Below, piece after piece: positions 42,171 to 53,270 of a stretch of 64,000 bases of DNA. Source of the DNA: Prorocentrum cordatum (lineage: Eukaryota; Sar; Dinophyceae; Prorocentrales; Prorocentraceae); NCBI GenBank assembly GCA_963575745.1, contig CAUYUJ010015294.1, forward strand, positions 566,001-630,000. The letters are read 5' to 3'. Numbering within the stretch: the first letter of the stretch is position 1; every line of letters starts with the position of its first letter. Under the pieces are notes generated by a model that was not told where the DNA came from, made no database searches, and was given only the letters and a program-made list of their open reading frames with translations. Position numbers and translations under genes: made by a program.

Positions 42171-43199
42171 GCTCGCCCTCCTCCTCGTCCTCCTCATCAT
42201 CATCTCGTGCACTACTCCACGCCACCAGGACTTGTTTTCTGTGTGGCGGTCGGTCCGGGCGAAACCCCCGAAACGATAGCAAGCAGGCCAGGCGATTCGT
42301 GCGAGCAGAGGACAAGGAGGGAGGAGAGACCGAGGACCACAAAAGCACCAAACCACCGACGAGGAGACCCAGACCCGAGAGGAGAAGTGGCGCCGAAGGC
42401 GCCGAATCAACAGGGGTTAGGGCATAGGTGCAAGACTCCCCGAGAAGAGGGTGGCGGGCGGGAAGAAGACAGCCGGGCAACACAGACGGGGCCGCTGTGG
42501 GCACAGGGCAGCGCTGCCGCGCACTGCCGCCAGGCGACGATGGAATTGCAGGGAGGGCGCGCATGTCACCTGACGAACGCGCGCTCTCTGCCCGCGCAGC
42601 TGCGCATCACCGGACGTTAGATACGTGGACGGCCTTGCAGCGACGAAACATGACGAGGCCCAAACATGGAGACACGCCGATGACTCTTCGGCCGAAACGT
42701 CGCGCGAACCCCCGCGCGCCGCGCTGGCCCCGCGCGGCCACAATCACGCACGGCACCGCAGCAACGACTTGTGAGAAGACAAACGCGCCGATCAATGTTC
42801 GGCCAAATTCGCACGCACAAGCTCTCGCGCTGTCACTCATGACAGCGCCCGAACCCACGCGCGACCACGTGCTTCGCGCGCCCGCTGCACTCTGTGCACC
42901 CAGAAGCTGAGGCGCTATGGGCGGGCAATCTTTGCGTGCCTCGGGGGCGTGCGCGGCCCCTGGCTCTCTTCCCAACCGCGATCCGCTGTGCCCCACCTGC
43001 TTCCGCGATACGTAGTATGCGCTAGTCGCCCGCTGTGCCCCAGCGCTTCCCCGCCCACTGCGCACTCCTGCCTCCGTTCGCGGAGCCGGGGCCAGACTGC
43101 CATTGGCTCTTTCCCGGGCGGCCTTGCCCGCCGCCTCCTGCGATCGCGCTGCGCGAAAGAACAAGGGGGGGGGGGGGCTGGTGCACCCGCGTGCGCCGA
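42171..43199. other. Unassigned GC-rich stretch
   Basis: Open frames on both strands without recognisable motifs. It may include the start or end of the coding-like relic that follows. Confidence 0.4.
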
Positions 43200-44449
43200 C
43201 GCGTCATGCGGGCCTGGGCTTTGTCGCCCTCTCGGTCCTGCCAGCCTGGCCGGAACTATGCGCCCGTGATGCAAAGAAGCACGCGCCACCCCCGCGCTCG
43301 CGCTCGCTTGGAGAACTTGCCCCCTCGAGCGCTCGTCGCGGTCGTGAGCCTCTTCTGCCAAGCCAAGCACCCGCTTATCGACGCGCATGATCGCGCGCTG
43401 CAGCACGAGATCTGGGTCCGCCGCGCGGGCGCGCTCGGCCCCGAGCTGCGCCCGACGTTTCCTGGCGATCGCCTGCGAGACCGCAGGGTAATGCGAAACG
43501 CCCTGCCGCGAACGCCGCGGCCTGCACTGCTACGTTCATGCAGTCGCCCCTGTGTGCAGTACATTCGGCGAGGGTCAACTGCTTTGTCTCGACCGCAGCG
43601 AAGGCGCATCTGCGAACAATTCGCGCAGCGCTGGGCGGAAAAGAAATGGCAGAAACAGCGCGCGCCTGCTCCACGCCAAATGCCACAGGCCCATCGGCAG
43701 CAGCAATGCGCGCTTGCCTGTCTCTGCCGCCCCCACGACCTCTTGCGCAACCCGCCCGCGACCGGGCGCGCCCCTGATCTCGCGCGAGACCGGGGCAGGC
43801 TGTTCGTCGCCGTCGCACCGGTCAGCCTGCTTGGCCCACGACGGTAGTCACTTGCGGAGGTTAAAGAAAACGTCAGCGTGCACGATTCCGCGCTTGTGCA
43901 ACCTAGAAACCTCGCTCATGAGCACGTCCGTCGCTTCAGAGCTGCGCGCGGCTCGCCGCTGCGGCGCGCGCTGGCGCGGCGAGCCGCGCGTCGCCCGCCT
44001 CGGCCAGAACTTTTTGCGGCGAGAGACCGAGGTGCGCCGCGGCCAACAAGGGCGCGATGGCGATGTGCGCTACCTGCGCGCACGCGGCGGCGCGAGCCAG
44101 CAAATGATCAGACCGGTGACTAGCGCCTCCTCTTTTTTTTGTCCTCCAGCTGCAGGAGGGCCGCCGAGGCCGCGGCGGCCGCAGTGACCGCCGCCTCGCC
44201 GTCGCTAAACGGCGCCGCGCCCAGCCCCGCGGGAGCCTGGGGGTCAGAGTGGCCGCCGCAGTAGCCTTCTCGATGGCCTGGCGCACCAGGCGCTTGGCCG
44301 CCCCCGTGAACGTGGCCGGTCGCCCCGTCCAGGTCGCTGGCCGCGTGCGCGCCCTGCGCGGCCAGGGCGGCCACGATCCCGTCGAGCCACTCGCCAGGGT
44401 GCTCGGCGGCTCCCTCGACCGCCGCGAGGTGATCACGCAAAGACGCCAT
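43200..44449 (-). pseudogene. Coding-like relic on the minus strand, possibly retroelement ORF1
   Basis: Several minus-strand segments read like protein with G/C-ending codons, in shifting frames. 44449 starts MASLRDHLAAVEGAAEHPGE and continues WLDGIVAALAAQG-HAASDLDGA. About 44330 gives GAAKRLVRQAIEKATAAA. 44120-43940 gives VAHIAIAPLLAAAHLGLSPQ and KVLAEAGDARLAA. 43920-43852 gives MSEVSRLHKRGIVHADVFFN. 43620-43480 gives ETKQLTLAECTAHRGDCMNV, and 43406 gives MLQRAIMRVDKRVLGLAEEA. The first part recalls the helical N-terminal ORF of dinoflagellate DIRS-like elements, but no domain is firmly identified. At least three frameshifts would be needed. Confidence 0.3.
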
Positions 44450-44524
44450 GACCAGGCCTCGCAGCCAACCACTAACACTGCACCGGGCGAGACGCGCACT
44501 CTAGCTGCACGAGGCACGGAGCGA

Positions 44525-44990
44525 AAACCAGCCCATTGGCCACTTCAGGCCGCGCGCAGGCCACCACATGCCCGCAGAGAGGCCACTCCAAGCCATCCAG
44601 GCCATCGCGGGCCGAGGGCAGAATGGGCCACTTCAGGCCGCCTGCTGGGCGGGGCAACTACAAGCCTTGCAGAAAGCCACCACAAAGTTGGCACGGCTGC
44701 GTCGGGCGACCAACCGAAAATGCAAACACGAGCTCTCGAATCTCGAGAAGACTCCACCAAACCAACAAGGCCAACGCAGGCCGACGTCAGCACTGGCCAC
44801 ATCAGGCACACGCTGCATGGGCAACTCCAAGCCCCAGGGAAGGCCACTTCAGCAGCCTGGACAGGCCAACGTAGGCCACGGTCGGACACGCCACTTCCGG
44901 CCTCCGACTTCTTGGACAACTCCAAGCCCACATAAGGCAACCTCAAGCCTGGTCGGCCAACGCAGGCCTAGGGAGGCACGGCCGCGACGG
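44525..44990. repeat. Degenerate repeat of GGCCACTTCAGGCC type
   Basis: Variants of AGGCCACTTCAGGCCGC and CCAAGCCATCCAGGCC over about 460 bp. The reading frames through it are open in both directions. Confidence 0.65.
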
Positions 44991-45810
44991 ACCGCTCCCG
45001 CCAGAGGGCCACCCCCGGCCCGCAAACAGCACCAAGGCGGCGGCGAGCAGCGACGGCCAGCAGCGGCGGCGGCGGCGGAGCCCCGAAGCCAGACAGACCG
45101 CGAACCCCGAGCGAGGCCACGAAGCGCAGGGCAAGCCACGCAGAGCGAGAGGAACGCAAACCCAAGCCACCGACAGCCGCCGAGCCAACGACAGCAACGA
45201 GCCCGAGACGCAGAGCAAGCCCACGAACGACGGAGCCGAAGCACGCCGAGCCGAAGCGACGGGCCCAACGCCGCGGCGACGCGGGACACGGAGCCAGCAG
45301 ACACGCCAGAGCGAAGCCGCAGGCCCGACGCGAAGCGAGGCCCAACGCGGGGCCGAGACCACGCGAAAGACGGGCCCGACCCGCGGACGACGAAACCGAG
45401 GGCCCGACGCGAGACGAAGCACCGAGGGCCACGGACGGTCGAGCGCCGGGGGGGGGGGGCGGGCGGAAGGCACCAGCCGAGCGCACAGCGGCCGCGCACA
45501 GGCAAAGAGAATAGCGGCCTCCCCGCAGCGCCGCCGCGACATCCGGCGCTGCGGGGAGGGGAAGCCCGCGCGCGGGCGCGCGACCCCCCCGCTGCCGCTC
45601 TTGACGGCCGCACCTCCGTCGCGCGTGGCGGCGGGCCGCGCAGCCTGGCTCTGTGCGCGGCCCGCGAGCGCGCCCCCGCGCGAGCCTGTGACCGCCCACA
45701 GGGAGCCCGGGACCCCTCCGAGACCCCAGGGAGCTTGATGGGCCAACAGCAAAACCAAAAGGCAAGAGGGAAAGAAAAGGAGCGACCGAACGGCGCCTTC
45801 TGGGCCTCCC
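44991..45810. repeat. Low-complexity GC-rich stretch (GACGCGAAGC-type)
   Basis: 45080-45470 is dominated by short variants of GAGCCCGACGCGAAGC. 45470-45780 is GC-rich without structure that I can name. The 330-530 residue frames here are Arg/Pro/Gly-rich on plus and on minus. Confidence 0.6.
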
Positions 45811-45814
45811 GCTT

Positions 45815-45905
45815 CTCGCGTCGCCGTCGTCGCCCTCGCCGCCGCCGCCGTCGCCGTCGCCGTCGTCGTCGCCGTCGTCGTCGTCGTCGCCGCTGTCGTC
45901 GCCGA
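45815..45905. repeat. (GTC/GCC)n microsatellite
   Basis: CGTCGTCGCCGTCGTCGTCG-type repeat, read as poly-Arg, poly-Val or poly-Ser. Confidence 0.9.
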
Positions 45906-46970
45906 TGTCCGCCTCCTCTCTCGCTGCTTGCGATACCCCAACTGAACACCCTCGCGCTCCCCCAGCTAGCCCTTCGTATCTGTATTGCTGGTATTCCGAC
46001 CGTTCTGTTGAATTATGTGCCTCTCTCGTGTCCCCACCCTTTCCAAGGTCCGCCGAATCTCCCATTACTGTCTACGCAGTTGCCGGCGAGCATCACGTTT
46101 GGCTCCATTAACAATTCACTCCTGGGGAAGGCGAGAGCGAACGTAAGCACATAATAACAAACATAAGCTTAACAACACGTCACAATACACACTTGCCAAC
46201 ATCCATAATGCCAATTCTATTTTATCAAAACGAATGGGCATGTTATTGACAATATGTGCATGCCCACATCTATGACATCGGCCCACTGTACTGCCAACGC
46301 GTGCGTGTGGTGCGATGCAAACCGTGTACCGAATGTGTCCAAGGGCTAATGCGCCTGCACTTGCAAACAAGACGTTCGTCCAACCGTGTTGCACTGAGGT
46401 CGCCATGACACTGGGTGGAATCGCTCACATGCGCTCTCGCTACACAATCAAACACATCCGAGGCATGGCGGAACGTTCTAAGCAAAAGGCACGGGAAAAC
46501 CTTGTGTCTCACCTCGAGATTCCCCAAAGCGCATCGAGGTCCGAACACGCATGCGGTCTCTCGATAACGCGGACAACAGACCACAACGTACTGCTCAACA
46601 CGCGCGTGCAACCGTGATTGACGAATCGTCGAACACTTTAATTAACGCCATGGGTCGTCTCTCTCACCTCTCTCTCTCTCTGGGAACGATGCCGTCCATG
46701 TTCGAAACTATCGCCTGATGCCTATGAATTTCGTTCTGGCGGCACGTGGCCAATATCCACGCGCACGAACGCTAGCCCCATCTATGACAAGCGCTGTTGC
46801 ACGACTGGGCCACTGCCGCTCGCTTCAACACCCATCCGAGAAGAAGGGGCATACCACCGTGGCGCGTGCGAACATCGCGTCCTGCAGCGCACGCGAGTTC
46901 GTAATGCGAACAGGTCCACACCCCCTGCCTTACCCCTCCCTCATCCCCCCGTCCTGTCCCATACCACCTC
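45906..46970. other. Unassigned, AT-richer unique sequence
   Basis: About 1 kb without recognisable repeats. The minus frames 46406-46116 (96 aa, with a hydrophobic C-terminal half) and 46611-46270 (113 aa) are the longest; neither shows a family motif. (CT)n at 46657-46682. Confidence 0.45.
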
Positions 46971-47172
46971 CTGAGGGGCAACGATGGGGGGATAGGCATT
47001 GGGGGCGAACCATCGACCTGGAATGGGCGATACATCGTCGATAGATCGGCGATAAGCCTCCGAAGGTGGATTCGCACGTTCCTGGGCAGGTTGGACTATC
47101 GGGCCCCTATCGGCCATGAGTGGGCGATTGGGGGTCGATGCAGCCCCTCCTATGCTTATCCCCGTCCCTGGT
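46971..47172. mobile_element. Inverted-repeat element, family A, copy 3
   Basis: Left end CTGAGGGGCAACGATGGGGG; interior ATCGACCTGGAATGGGCGAT, GATTCGCACGTTCCTGGGCA, GATTGGGGGTCGATGCAGCC; decayed right end. Family D begins immediately after it. Confidence 0.65.
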
Positions 47173-47330
47173 GGCTTTCGGCTCATAACTCAGCTCTTTG
47201 GCGGCCTTTCGGGAAGATCCGGGCACCCCCAGAACGCTCTCGGCGAGGCGCAGCCGCTGGAGAGCATCCCGGGGCTGGAAAACCGCTGATCTCCGACAAC
47301 AACTGCTGAAAAGCTCGAACCCGAAACGCT
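47173..47330 (+). repeat. Dispersed repeat, family D, copy 2
   Basis: GCTTTCGGCTCATAACTCAG, CGGGCACCCCCAGAACGCTC and TCGGCGAGGCGCAGCCGCTG, shared with 6085-6300 (inverted) and 56680-56830. Confidence 0.65.
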
Positions 47331-48010
47331 CCCCCCCGCGGCCCGAACCCGAAAAGCTCCACCCCAATCGTTGCCCTGACCTCCCTCGCCTTACCTCACT
47401 GCCTAGTCTCTCTCTCTCTCTCTGTTCTGCCCTCTACGGGCTGATACCCGGCGGGAGCGCCACACTCCTGCAGGTTCGGGACCCTCTGCGTCCGAGAGGG
47501 CCTCGACGGATTCGGTGCATAAGTCGAAGCTCGATGAGACAAGACAAATGGCGCCCGATTGAGCATGGACGTCGGCAAATATCATGATATCTGGTAGTGC
47601 GAGACGAATGCAGAACTACAGGCGGAGAAGTCCGACTGGCGAACGGGACAACATAACAACGCAAATGGCAACATAATACGCGATCATCCTCGGTCGGTGA
47701 TTGTTTCGTGCCCAGGTGACACGCGCACCGATCTTCCAAACAACCTCACGCTTGACATTCCGACCCGACAGCAAATTGGGGCGTCAATCAGTTTCGATTG
47801 ACATTTGCGTCAGCCGAAAAAGTGCGACCAAATGGCCTCAAATCCCAAACGCACTCAAATCGTACCATTCTGGCTCAGATCCCCTGGCATCTTGACCCAT
47901 CCCCCGGCCCGACTTCGTGTGGAATGGGAGCGAGGACGAAGGGCAAAAGAGGCAGGGGAGGTGCGGAGGAGGGAAGCGGCAGATTGCTTAAGGGGAGGGG
48001 GGGGGCGATA
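47331..48010. other. Unassigned stretch
   Basis: (CT)n at 47407-47425. No recognisable gene. Confidence 0.4.
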
Positions 48011-48014
48011 TTCG

Positions 48015-48110
48015 GCCTCTGGGCGCCCTCGCCGGGCCTCGCGATCGTCAAAAAACGACTCAAAATGAAAACCTGTCCCAGGGAGTGGGTCGAGACCTCT
48101 GGGGGTCGAC
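48015..48110 (+). repeat. Dispersed repeat, family E, copy 2
   Basis: Shares a CTCTGGG-GCCCT-CCGGG start, CGTCAAAAAACGACTCAA and GAGTGGGTCGAGACCTCTGG with 19710-19810. Confidence 0.6.
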
Positions 48111-49020
48111 GTCATGAAAGAATTCTGGCGTCGGGGGTCTGGGAATGGTGGGCAGCAGAAACGTGCAACTTTCGTACCCCCCTTTGGCCTAAGGGGGCCC
48201 CTTTAGGCTTTAGGGCAACTTTAGGGCGCGAAAAGTGCGCCTTTGCTCACCCCCCAATCTATCGCCCCCCATTGCGCAATGTCCTAAAAAAGCGCGGCTA
48301 CTTGTCCTGCGCGTTGGAGTCCAGCCCTGATTGCCGGAAAACTCTTGGCCCAGTGCCCTGCGTAATAGGGTCCAGTCGTAATTGCGGAGGGCTCAGCCCA
48401 TACGGTCCTGCCCGAAGGGGATGGATCACTATCCTCGCGAGGTACTCGAGCGAGAGCGAGTGGCGAGACAGATTGTTAGTGAAGGCTGCAATTGGCGAGA
48501 CCTTCGCGAAGGATGTACGCGAGCATCCGGTGGAGCTCGAACGCATGTTCATGAGCCCACGGAGAGAAAATTTCGGCGGGACCCCAGGGGCCCTCGGATC
48601 GCTTTGGGAGGCCTCGGGGTCGGGGGTGGGTCTCGGGGTCTGATCGCATGGGAGACTTCTTTCTTGGGAGGCATCTTGGACCATTGTCAGGCCTCTCAGA
48701 GGCCATACAGGCTGACAAAACCAGGAACTCAGAATGGTACTGGCTCGTGGACCCCTGACAGGCCTGGCTTTCGAAACGCAAGCCTCAGGACAAGCAAAGC
48801 CATGACACTACCGCTCGGGGCCCAACGGGAGGGACCCCACGAAACAGCGGCGGCACCCCAGTGCGCGGGGCGATGTGCCCAGGACGGGACCCTCTGCAGC
48901 CACGGAGCGACTCCTCCGACGGAGGTGGCCTGGGCCATGACAGCAGCAGCAGCAACAACCCACCTCACGCTGGCGCTGAAACAGAGTGTGCACAGCATCA
49001 CCGAGCCGCATCACTGAACA
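48111..49020. other. Unassigned stretch
   Basis: Open frames 47798-48643 (plus, 281 aa) and 48298-48684 (minus) have no recognisable domain. Short TAGGGCAACTTTAGGGCG-like duplications at 48190-48235. Confidence 0.4.
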
Positions 49021-49049
49021 CACAAGCCCCCCCCCGCCTCCCCCCCCCC

Positions 49050-49051
49050 CC

Positions 49052-49112
<61 letters not shown>

Positions 49113-49175
49113 ACGCACACGCACACACACACACACTCTCTCACGCACACGCACACGCACACGCACACGCACACG

Positions 49176-49208
<33 letters not shown>

Positions 49209-49805
49209 ACACGCACACGCACACGCACACGCACACGCACACGCACACGCACACGCACACGCACACGCACACGCACGCACACACACACCATTCACACGAC
49301 ACACACACACACAACACACACAACACACAACGCACACACAACAAACACAACACACACCACACACAACACACACACAACACACACAACACAGAACACACAG
49401 AACACACAGAACACACAACACACAACACACATAACACACAGAACACACATAACACACAGAACACACACAACACACACGCACACACAACACACAACACACA
49501 CAACACATACAACACACACACAACACATACAACACACACACAGCACACAACACACAACACACAACACACAACACACACCCACACACCCACACACACACAC
49601 AACGCACACACAACACACAACACACAACACACAACACACACAACACACACAACACACACAACACACAACACATAACACATAACACCTAACACAGAGCACA
49701 CAACACACAACAACACACCACACACCACACACCACACACACAAACACACACCCACACAACACACACACACGCGTACACACACACGCACAGACACACACAC
49801 ACACA
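49050..49805. repeat. 750-bp (CA)n / (CACG)n / (CAACACA)n microsatellite
   Basis: Pure (CA)n at 49055-49100, (ACGC)n at 49140-49280, (ACACAACAC)n at 49300-49720, and (CA)n again to 49805. All frames are open (Thr-His, Val-Cys, Val-Arg repeats), so none is evidence for a gene. Confidence 0.98.
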
Positions 49806-49839
49806 TTTCCCTGTCTCCGCGAAAAATCTGTAATAATCT

Positions 49840-50180
49840 TCTTCTCTGACGCCCCCCTCCAAAAGACCCCCCTTCCGACAGATCCCTTGCCGCTCGTCCG
49901 CTTTCTCTCCTACAGACCTCCCCCCCCTCCAAGACAGACCCCCCTCCTTTTCCGACATATTCCTTTCCACCCTTCCGCTTTCTCTCCTACAGACCCCCCC
50001 CCCGCTCTCACAGACACCCCCCCAGGACAGACAAACAGACCACCCACCCACCCCGCTCTCACAGACACCCCCCCCGCCCCCCCACACCCCCCGCTCCTAC
50101 AGACAGATCCCGCCCTCTCCAGGACAGCCCTCACCTCTCCGACAAATCTCCTTCCTTTTTTCCGACAGAGCCTCTCTTCT
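49840..50180. repeat. C-rich minisatellite (TCTCACAGACACCCCCC)n
   Basis: Degenerate units of CTCCTACAGACCCCCC and TCTCACAGACACCCCCC. Confidence 0.75.
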
Positions 50181-50184
50181 CGCC

Positions 50185-51075
50185 ATTCAGGCCCATGAGG
50201 GAGCAGGGGGGAGGGGGCTGACGCCATTCACGCCCAGGAAAGAGGAGTGTGGGGGGGGGGGAGGGGCTGACGCCATTCAGGCCCAGGAGGGAGCTTGGGG
50301 GGGAGGGCTGACGCCATTCAGGCCCGGGAGGAAGGAGGGGGGATGGGAACGCCATGGGGAGGAGGGAGGAGGGGGGGGGGGGGGGCTGACGCCATCCAGG
50401 CATGGGAGGGGGGAGGGGGGGGCGGGGGGGGGGCTGACGCCATTCAGGCCCAGGAGGGAGGAGAGTGGGAGGGGGGCTTCGCTCTGTCGGGGGGGCGGGG
50501 GGGGGCTGACGCCATTCAGGCCCGGGAGGGAGGGGGGGAAGGGGGGCTGACGCCATCCAGCCCCGGGAGGGAAAAGGGTGGGGGGGTCGCTCTGGTGTGG
50601 GGGGGTGGGGGCTGACGCCATTCAGGCCCGGGAAAGAGGGGGGGGAAGGGCTGACGCCATTCAGGCCCGGGAGGGAGGAGGGGCGGGGGCTTCGCTCTGT
50701 CGGGGGGGGGGGGGGCTGACGCCATTCATTCAGGCCCGGAAAGGAGGAAAGGGGTGGGGAAGGGCTGACGCCATTCATGCCCGGGAGGGAGGAGGGGGGG
50801 GGGGGAAGGGGGGAACGCCATGGGCTGGAGAGGGGGGGGGGCCCCGGGGGAACGCCATGGCTGACGCCATTCAGGCCCGGGAGGAGGAAGTCGGGGGGGG
50901 AGGGGGGGTGGAGCTGACGTCATGGCTGACGCCATTCAGGCCTGGGAGAGGAATCTGGAAGGGGGGGAAGGATCCCTGACGCCATGGCTGACGCCATTCA
51001 GGCCCGGGAGGGAGAAATCGGGTGGGGGCGGGGGCTGACGCCATGGCTGACGCCACTCAGGCCCGGAAGGCGAGA
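50185..51075. repeat. G-rich minisatellite GGCTGACGCCATTCAGGCCC
   Basis: Roughly 15-20 units, each GGCTGACGCCATTCAGGCCC followed by GGGAGGGAGG and a variable G run; in some units the ATGGCTGACGCC part is doubled. The GACGCCATTCAGGC portion is strongly conserved while the G runs vary in length, and the G runs could form quadruplexes. Both strands are open. Confidence 0.95.
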
Positions 51076-51784
51076 GGGGACATCCCATGAGTTTGGCTGT
51101 TCACGCGAGATCGTCACTTTCGAATATCCGACGGTTGCCCAAGCGAGTTCAACATCTCTATCTTATGAAGATGTCTCGAGCGAGTGTTGTGTTCTTATTT
51201 TAAGCATAAAGGGTCCTCCGTTGCAAGCGGAATCGGTAGCACCGAGGATCGGCGGCACTGGCAGGAGGCCACTAGAATATGCTTGCCCAAGCTTCCTCGA
51301 ACTCGCAATACCTGCGGTTGTCGGCGTATGTGACTGCTGCTCTGCTGAGTCTGAAGCCCGGTTGCGGGCAGACGGAACCTCCCCACTCTCACTCAAGTGA
51401 GAGGGGTGATCCCTGCTGGTAATCCGCCACCGTGCCCCCTGGCGCGTTGAGGCGTGGTATAACGCCATGTGCGGCCGTGCATAATTCCTATAAACACTCT
51501 GAAGAACCCACCCCCTCGGGGTTCTCCGAGGTAACGGCCTTCTGGGCGGTGCTCGAAGCGTCGCTCCACATAGTGTTGCGCTGGCACGGTGGAGAGAAAT
51601 GCCGCAGGCAGCTGGATAGCAGAGATGCTTGAAGAGAGGTTGGACGCAATCTGAAAGGAGCCCTTGCGAAGCTTTCGCATTCTCAAAGAAGCCTCCACTG
51701 GCACCGCGTGCATTTGTCTGCCATGTTCAGCATCCTGGCGATCCAACCACCCCGACAAATTCTCAGAGTTCTGGCACCGAAAAC
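51076..51784. other. Unassigned unique sequence
   Basis: Less repetitive and lower in GC than its flanks. The plus frame ending at 51400 contains EIVTFEYPTVAQASSTSLSY, EDVSSECCVLILSIKG and FLELAIPAVVGVCDCC, protein-like but unrecognised. GAAGATGTCTCGAGC at 51165-51180 recurs near 38606 and 55637. Confidence 0.35.
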
Positions 51785-51917
51785 TGCACAAATCTAGAGT
51801 TTCGACGCTCCGCGCGAATTTCTTGGATCGGCGCTGGGCCCCCCTGGCGGCGCGCGCCAGGGAAGGTGGTCCAACGCCGATCCAAGAAGTCCGCGCGGAG
51901 CCCCATGAAGTTTTTGC
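51785..51917. mobile_element. Fold-back MITE, family B, copy 4 (shortest)
   Basis: Left arm GCTCCGCGCGAATTTCTTGG + ATCGGCGCTGG; right arm CAACGCCGATCCAAGAAGTC + CGCGCGGAGC. The centre is reduced to GCGGCGCGCGCC. Confidence 0.8.
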
Positions 51918-52392
51918 TCCGCTAGAGGCAGAACCAGCACAAGCTGGGCACGGCGCAAAAATAATCAAACAGAAAAGCCGAGGAGCTTGGACGAAGAAGC
52001 CGCCGAAAGCGCCCAGAAGGACAAAAGGCGAGCCGGGCGGGTGGCGAAGACTTGGAGCAGTCTGGGGATCCACGCAAAGCTCCGAAAATTTACCCCAAAT
52101 TTTACAATAGCCAGGGGCACGAGAAGGTGGGCTAAATAGGGGCAGAGGTGGGGTTTGAGAGAAATCGCTCTAAACGTCCGCTCTAAGAACAAAGTGTGGG
52201 CATCCACATGGACTCGTTCCCTTACCCCACCTTGGGATAATTCCCCGCCCTCCACGAACCCCCGACAATAGCGTGGGAGGGTCAAACAAAGTGTTTGGCA
52301 GCGCGTCCAGGAGCCCCCCCCCCAGAGAGTGGTGCAATGACGGGGCCAGCATCGAGACCCCTCCCACAGTCTTGCTTGACGAGGCCCGGTGG
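51918..52392. other. Unassigned stretch
   Basis: No recognisable gene or repeat. Confidence 0.4.
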
Positions 52393-52399
52393 ACCCCCC

Positions 52400-52451
<52 letters not shown>

Positions 52452-52452
52452 C
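52393..52452. repeat. (GAC)n microsatellite
   Basis: About 18 uninterrupted ACG/GAC units. Confidence 0.95.
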
Positions 52453-52850
52453 CGTTGTTTCGCCCACGACCCCTCTCACCACGCTCAGCTGCATGCGCCC
52501 CACCACCTCTGATCCAGGGCGCCAACGCTCCCTCTGGGGGCTGTGTCAGCTCAGGCTCTGAGCCTTCCCAGGGCCTCCAGGACGGCCAGGAAGGCTACGA
52601 GGGTGGCACATTTCGGCGGCGAGCGAGAGGGGGAAGCGGCGAGAGAGAGGCGGCCTTCTCAGAAGGCGGCGGGGCTTCTCAGAAGCCCTCCGGCCCTGCG
52701 ACCTTCTGAAGAGAAATTTGCCGTGTCTTCGGGGGAGGCTTAGCACACTTCTCAGAAGGCCGGATGACCTCCGAGCCTTCTGAGAAAAGTCCGCCCCCCC
52801 TCACTTTCCCCCCTGGGCTCGCCGCCGAGCAATTTTGTCTTACCCAGAAG
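52453..52850. repeat. Stretch with short CTTCTCAGAAG palindromes
   Basis: 52655-52800 carries at least four CTTCTCAGAAGGC / GCCTTCTGAGAA blocks on both strands. The rest is unassigned. Confidence 0.55.
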
Positions 52851-52854
52851 CGCT

Positions 52855-53270
52855 GGAAAAGACCCCAAGACGCGCTCAAGAGGCCCAAACACGCTTCCAA
52901 AGCATCAGAGCGAAAAGAGAATGCTGGGAGGAGGCCATGGGGAAGCCCAACACCACCTCCAAGCACTACAAGAAACCCATCGCCATGCCTCATCCTTGGC
53001 ATGTCCCGAGGCTCTCGGCTCAGGATGGTGCCAGAGCGGGCCTCGGAGGAGCCAGGCCGTGGCCCAACGAGCCCAACGAGGGCCCCCAGAAGCCCCCTCT
53101 GGCGGCCCTGGGCAGCTCCAGCAGGGCTCCAAGAGGCCTCCAGGACACCGCTAAGAGACCCATCTTACGGCCGAGAGGGGCCCAGGACGGCAGCAAGACG
53201 GCGCAAGAAGGCCCCAAGGCGGCCCAAGAGGGCCCCATAGAAGCCAAAAACAGCCACGAGGCGGCCCAGG
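52855..53270. repeat. CCAAGANGGCCCC minisatellite, array 3
   Basis: Units such as CCCCAAGACGCGCTCAAGAG and GCCCCCAGAAGCCCC, preceded by the (GAC)n array as in 55080-55600. Confidence 0.75.

Noticed and set aside
44568-46154. 528-residue plus-strand frame and 330-366 residue minus-strand frames
   Set aside because: Low-complexity Arg/Pro/Gly/Ala sequence from degenerate GC-rich repeats; both strands equally open and no domain visible.
48861-49932. Open frames of 170-273 residues rich in Thr-His or Val-Cys
   Set aside because: Translations of the (CA)n and (CAACACA)n microsatellite; all frames are open.
52389-52709. Acidic poly-Asp frame (plus) and poly-Arg frames
   Set aside because: They begin in the (GAC)n tract and have no recognisable sequence after it.
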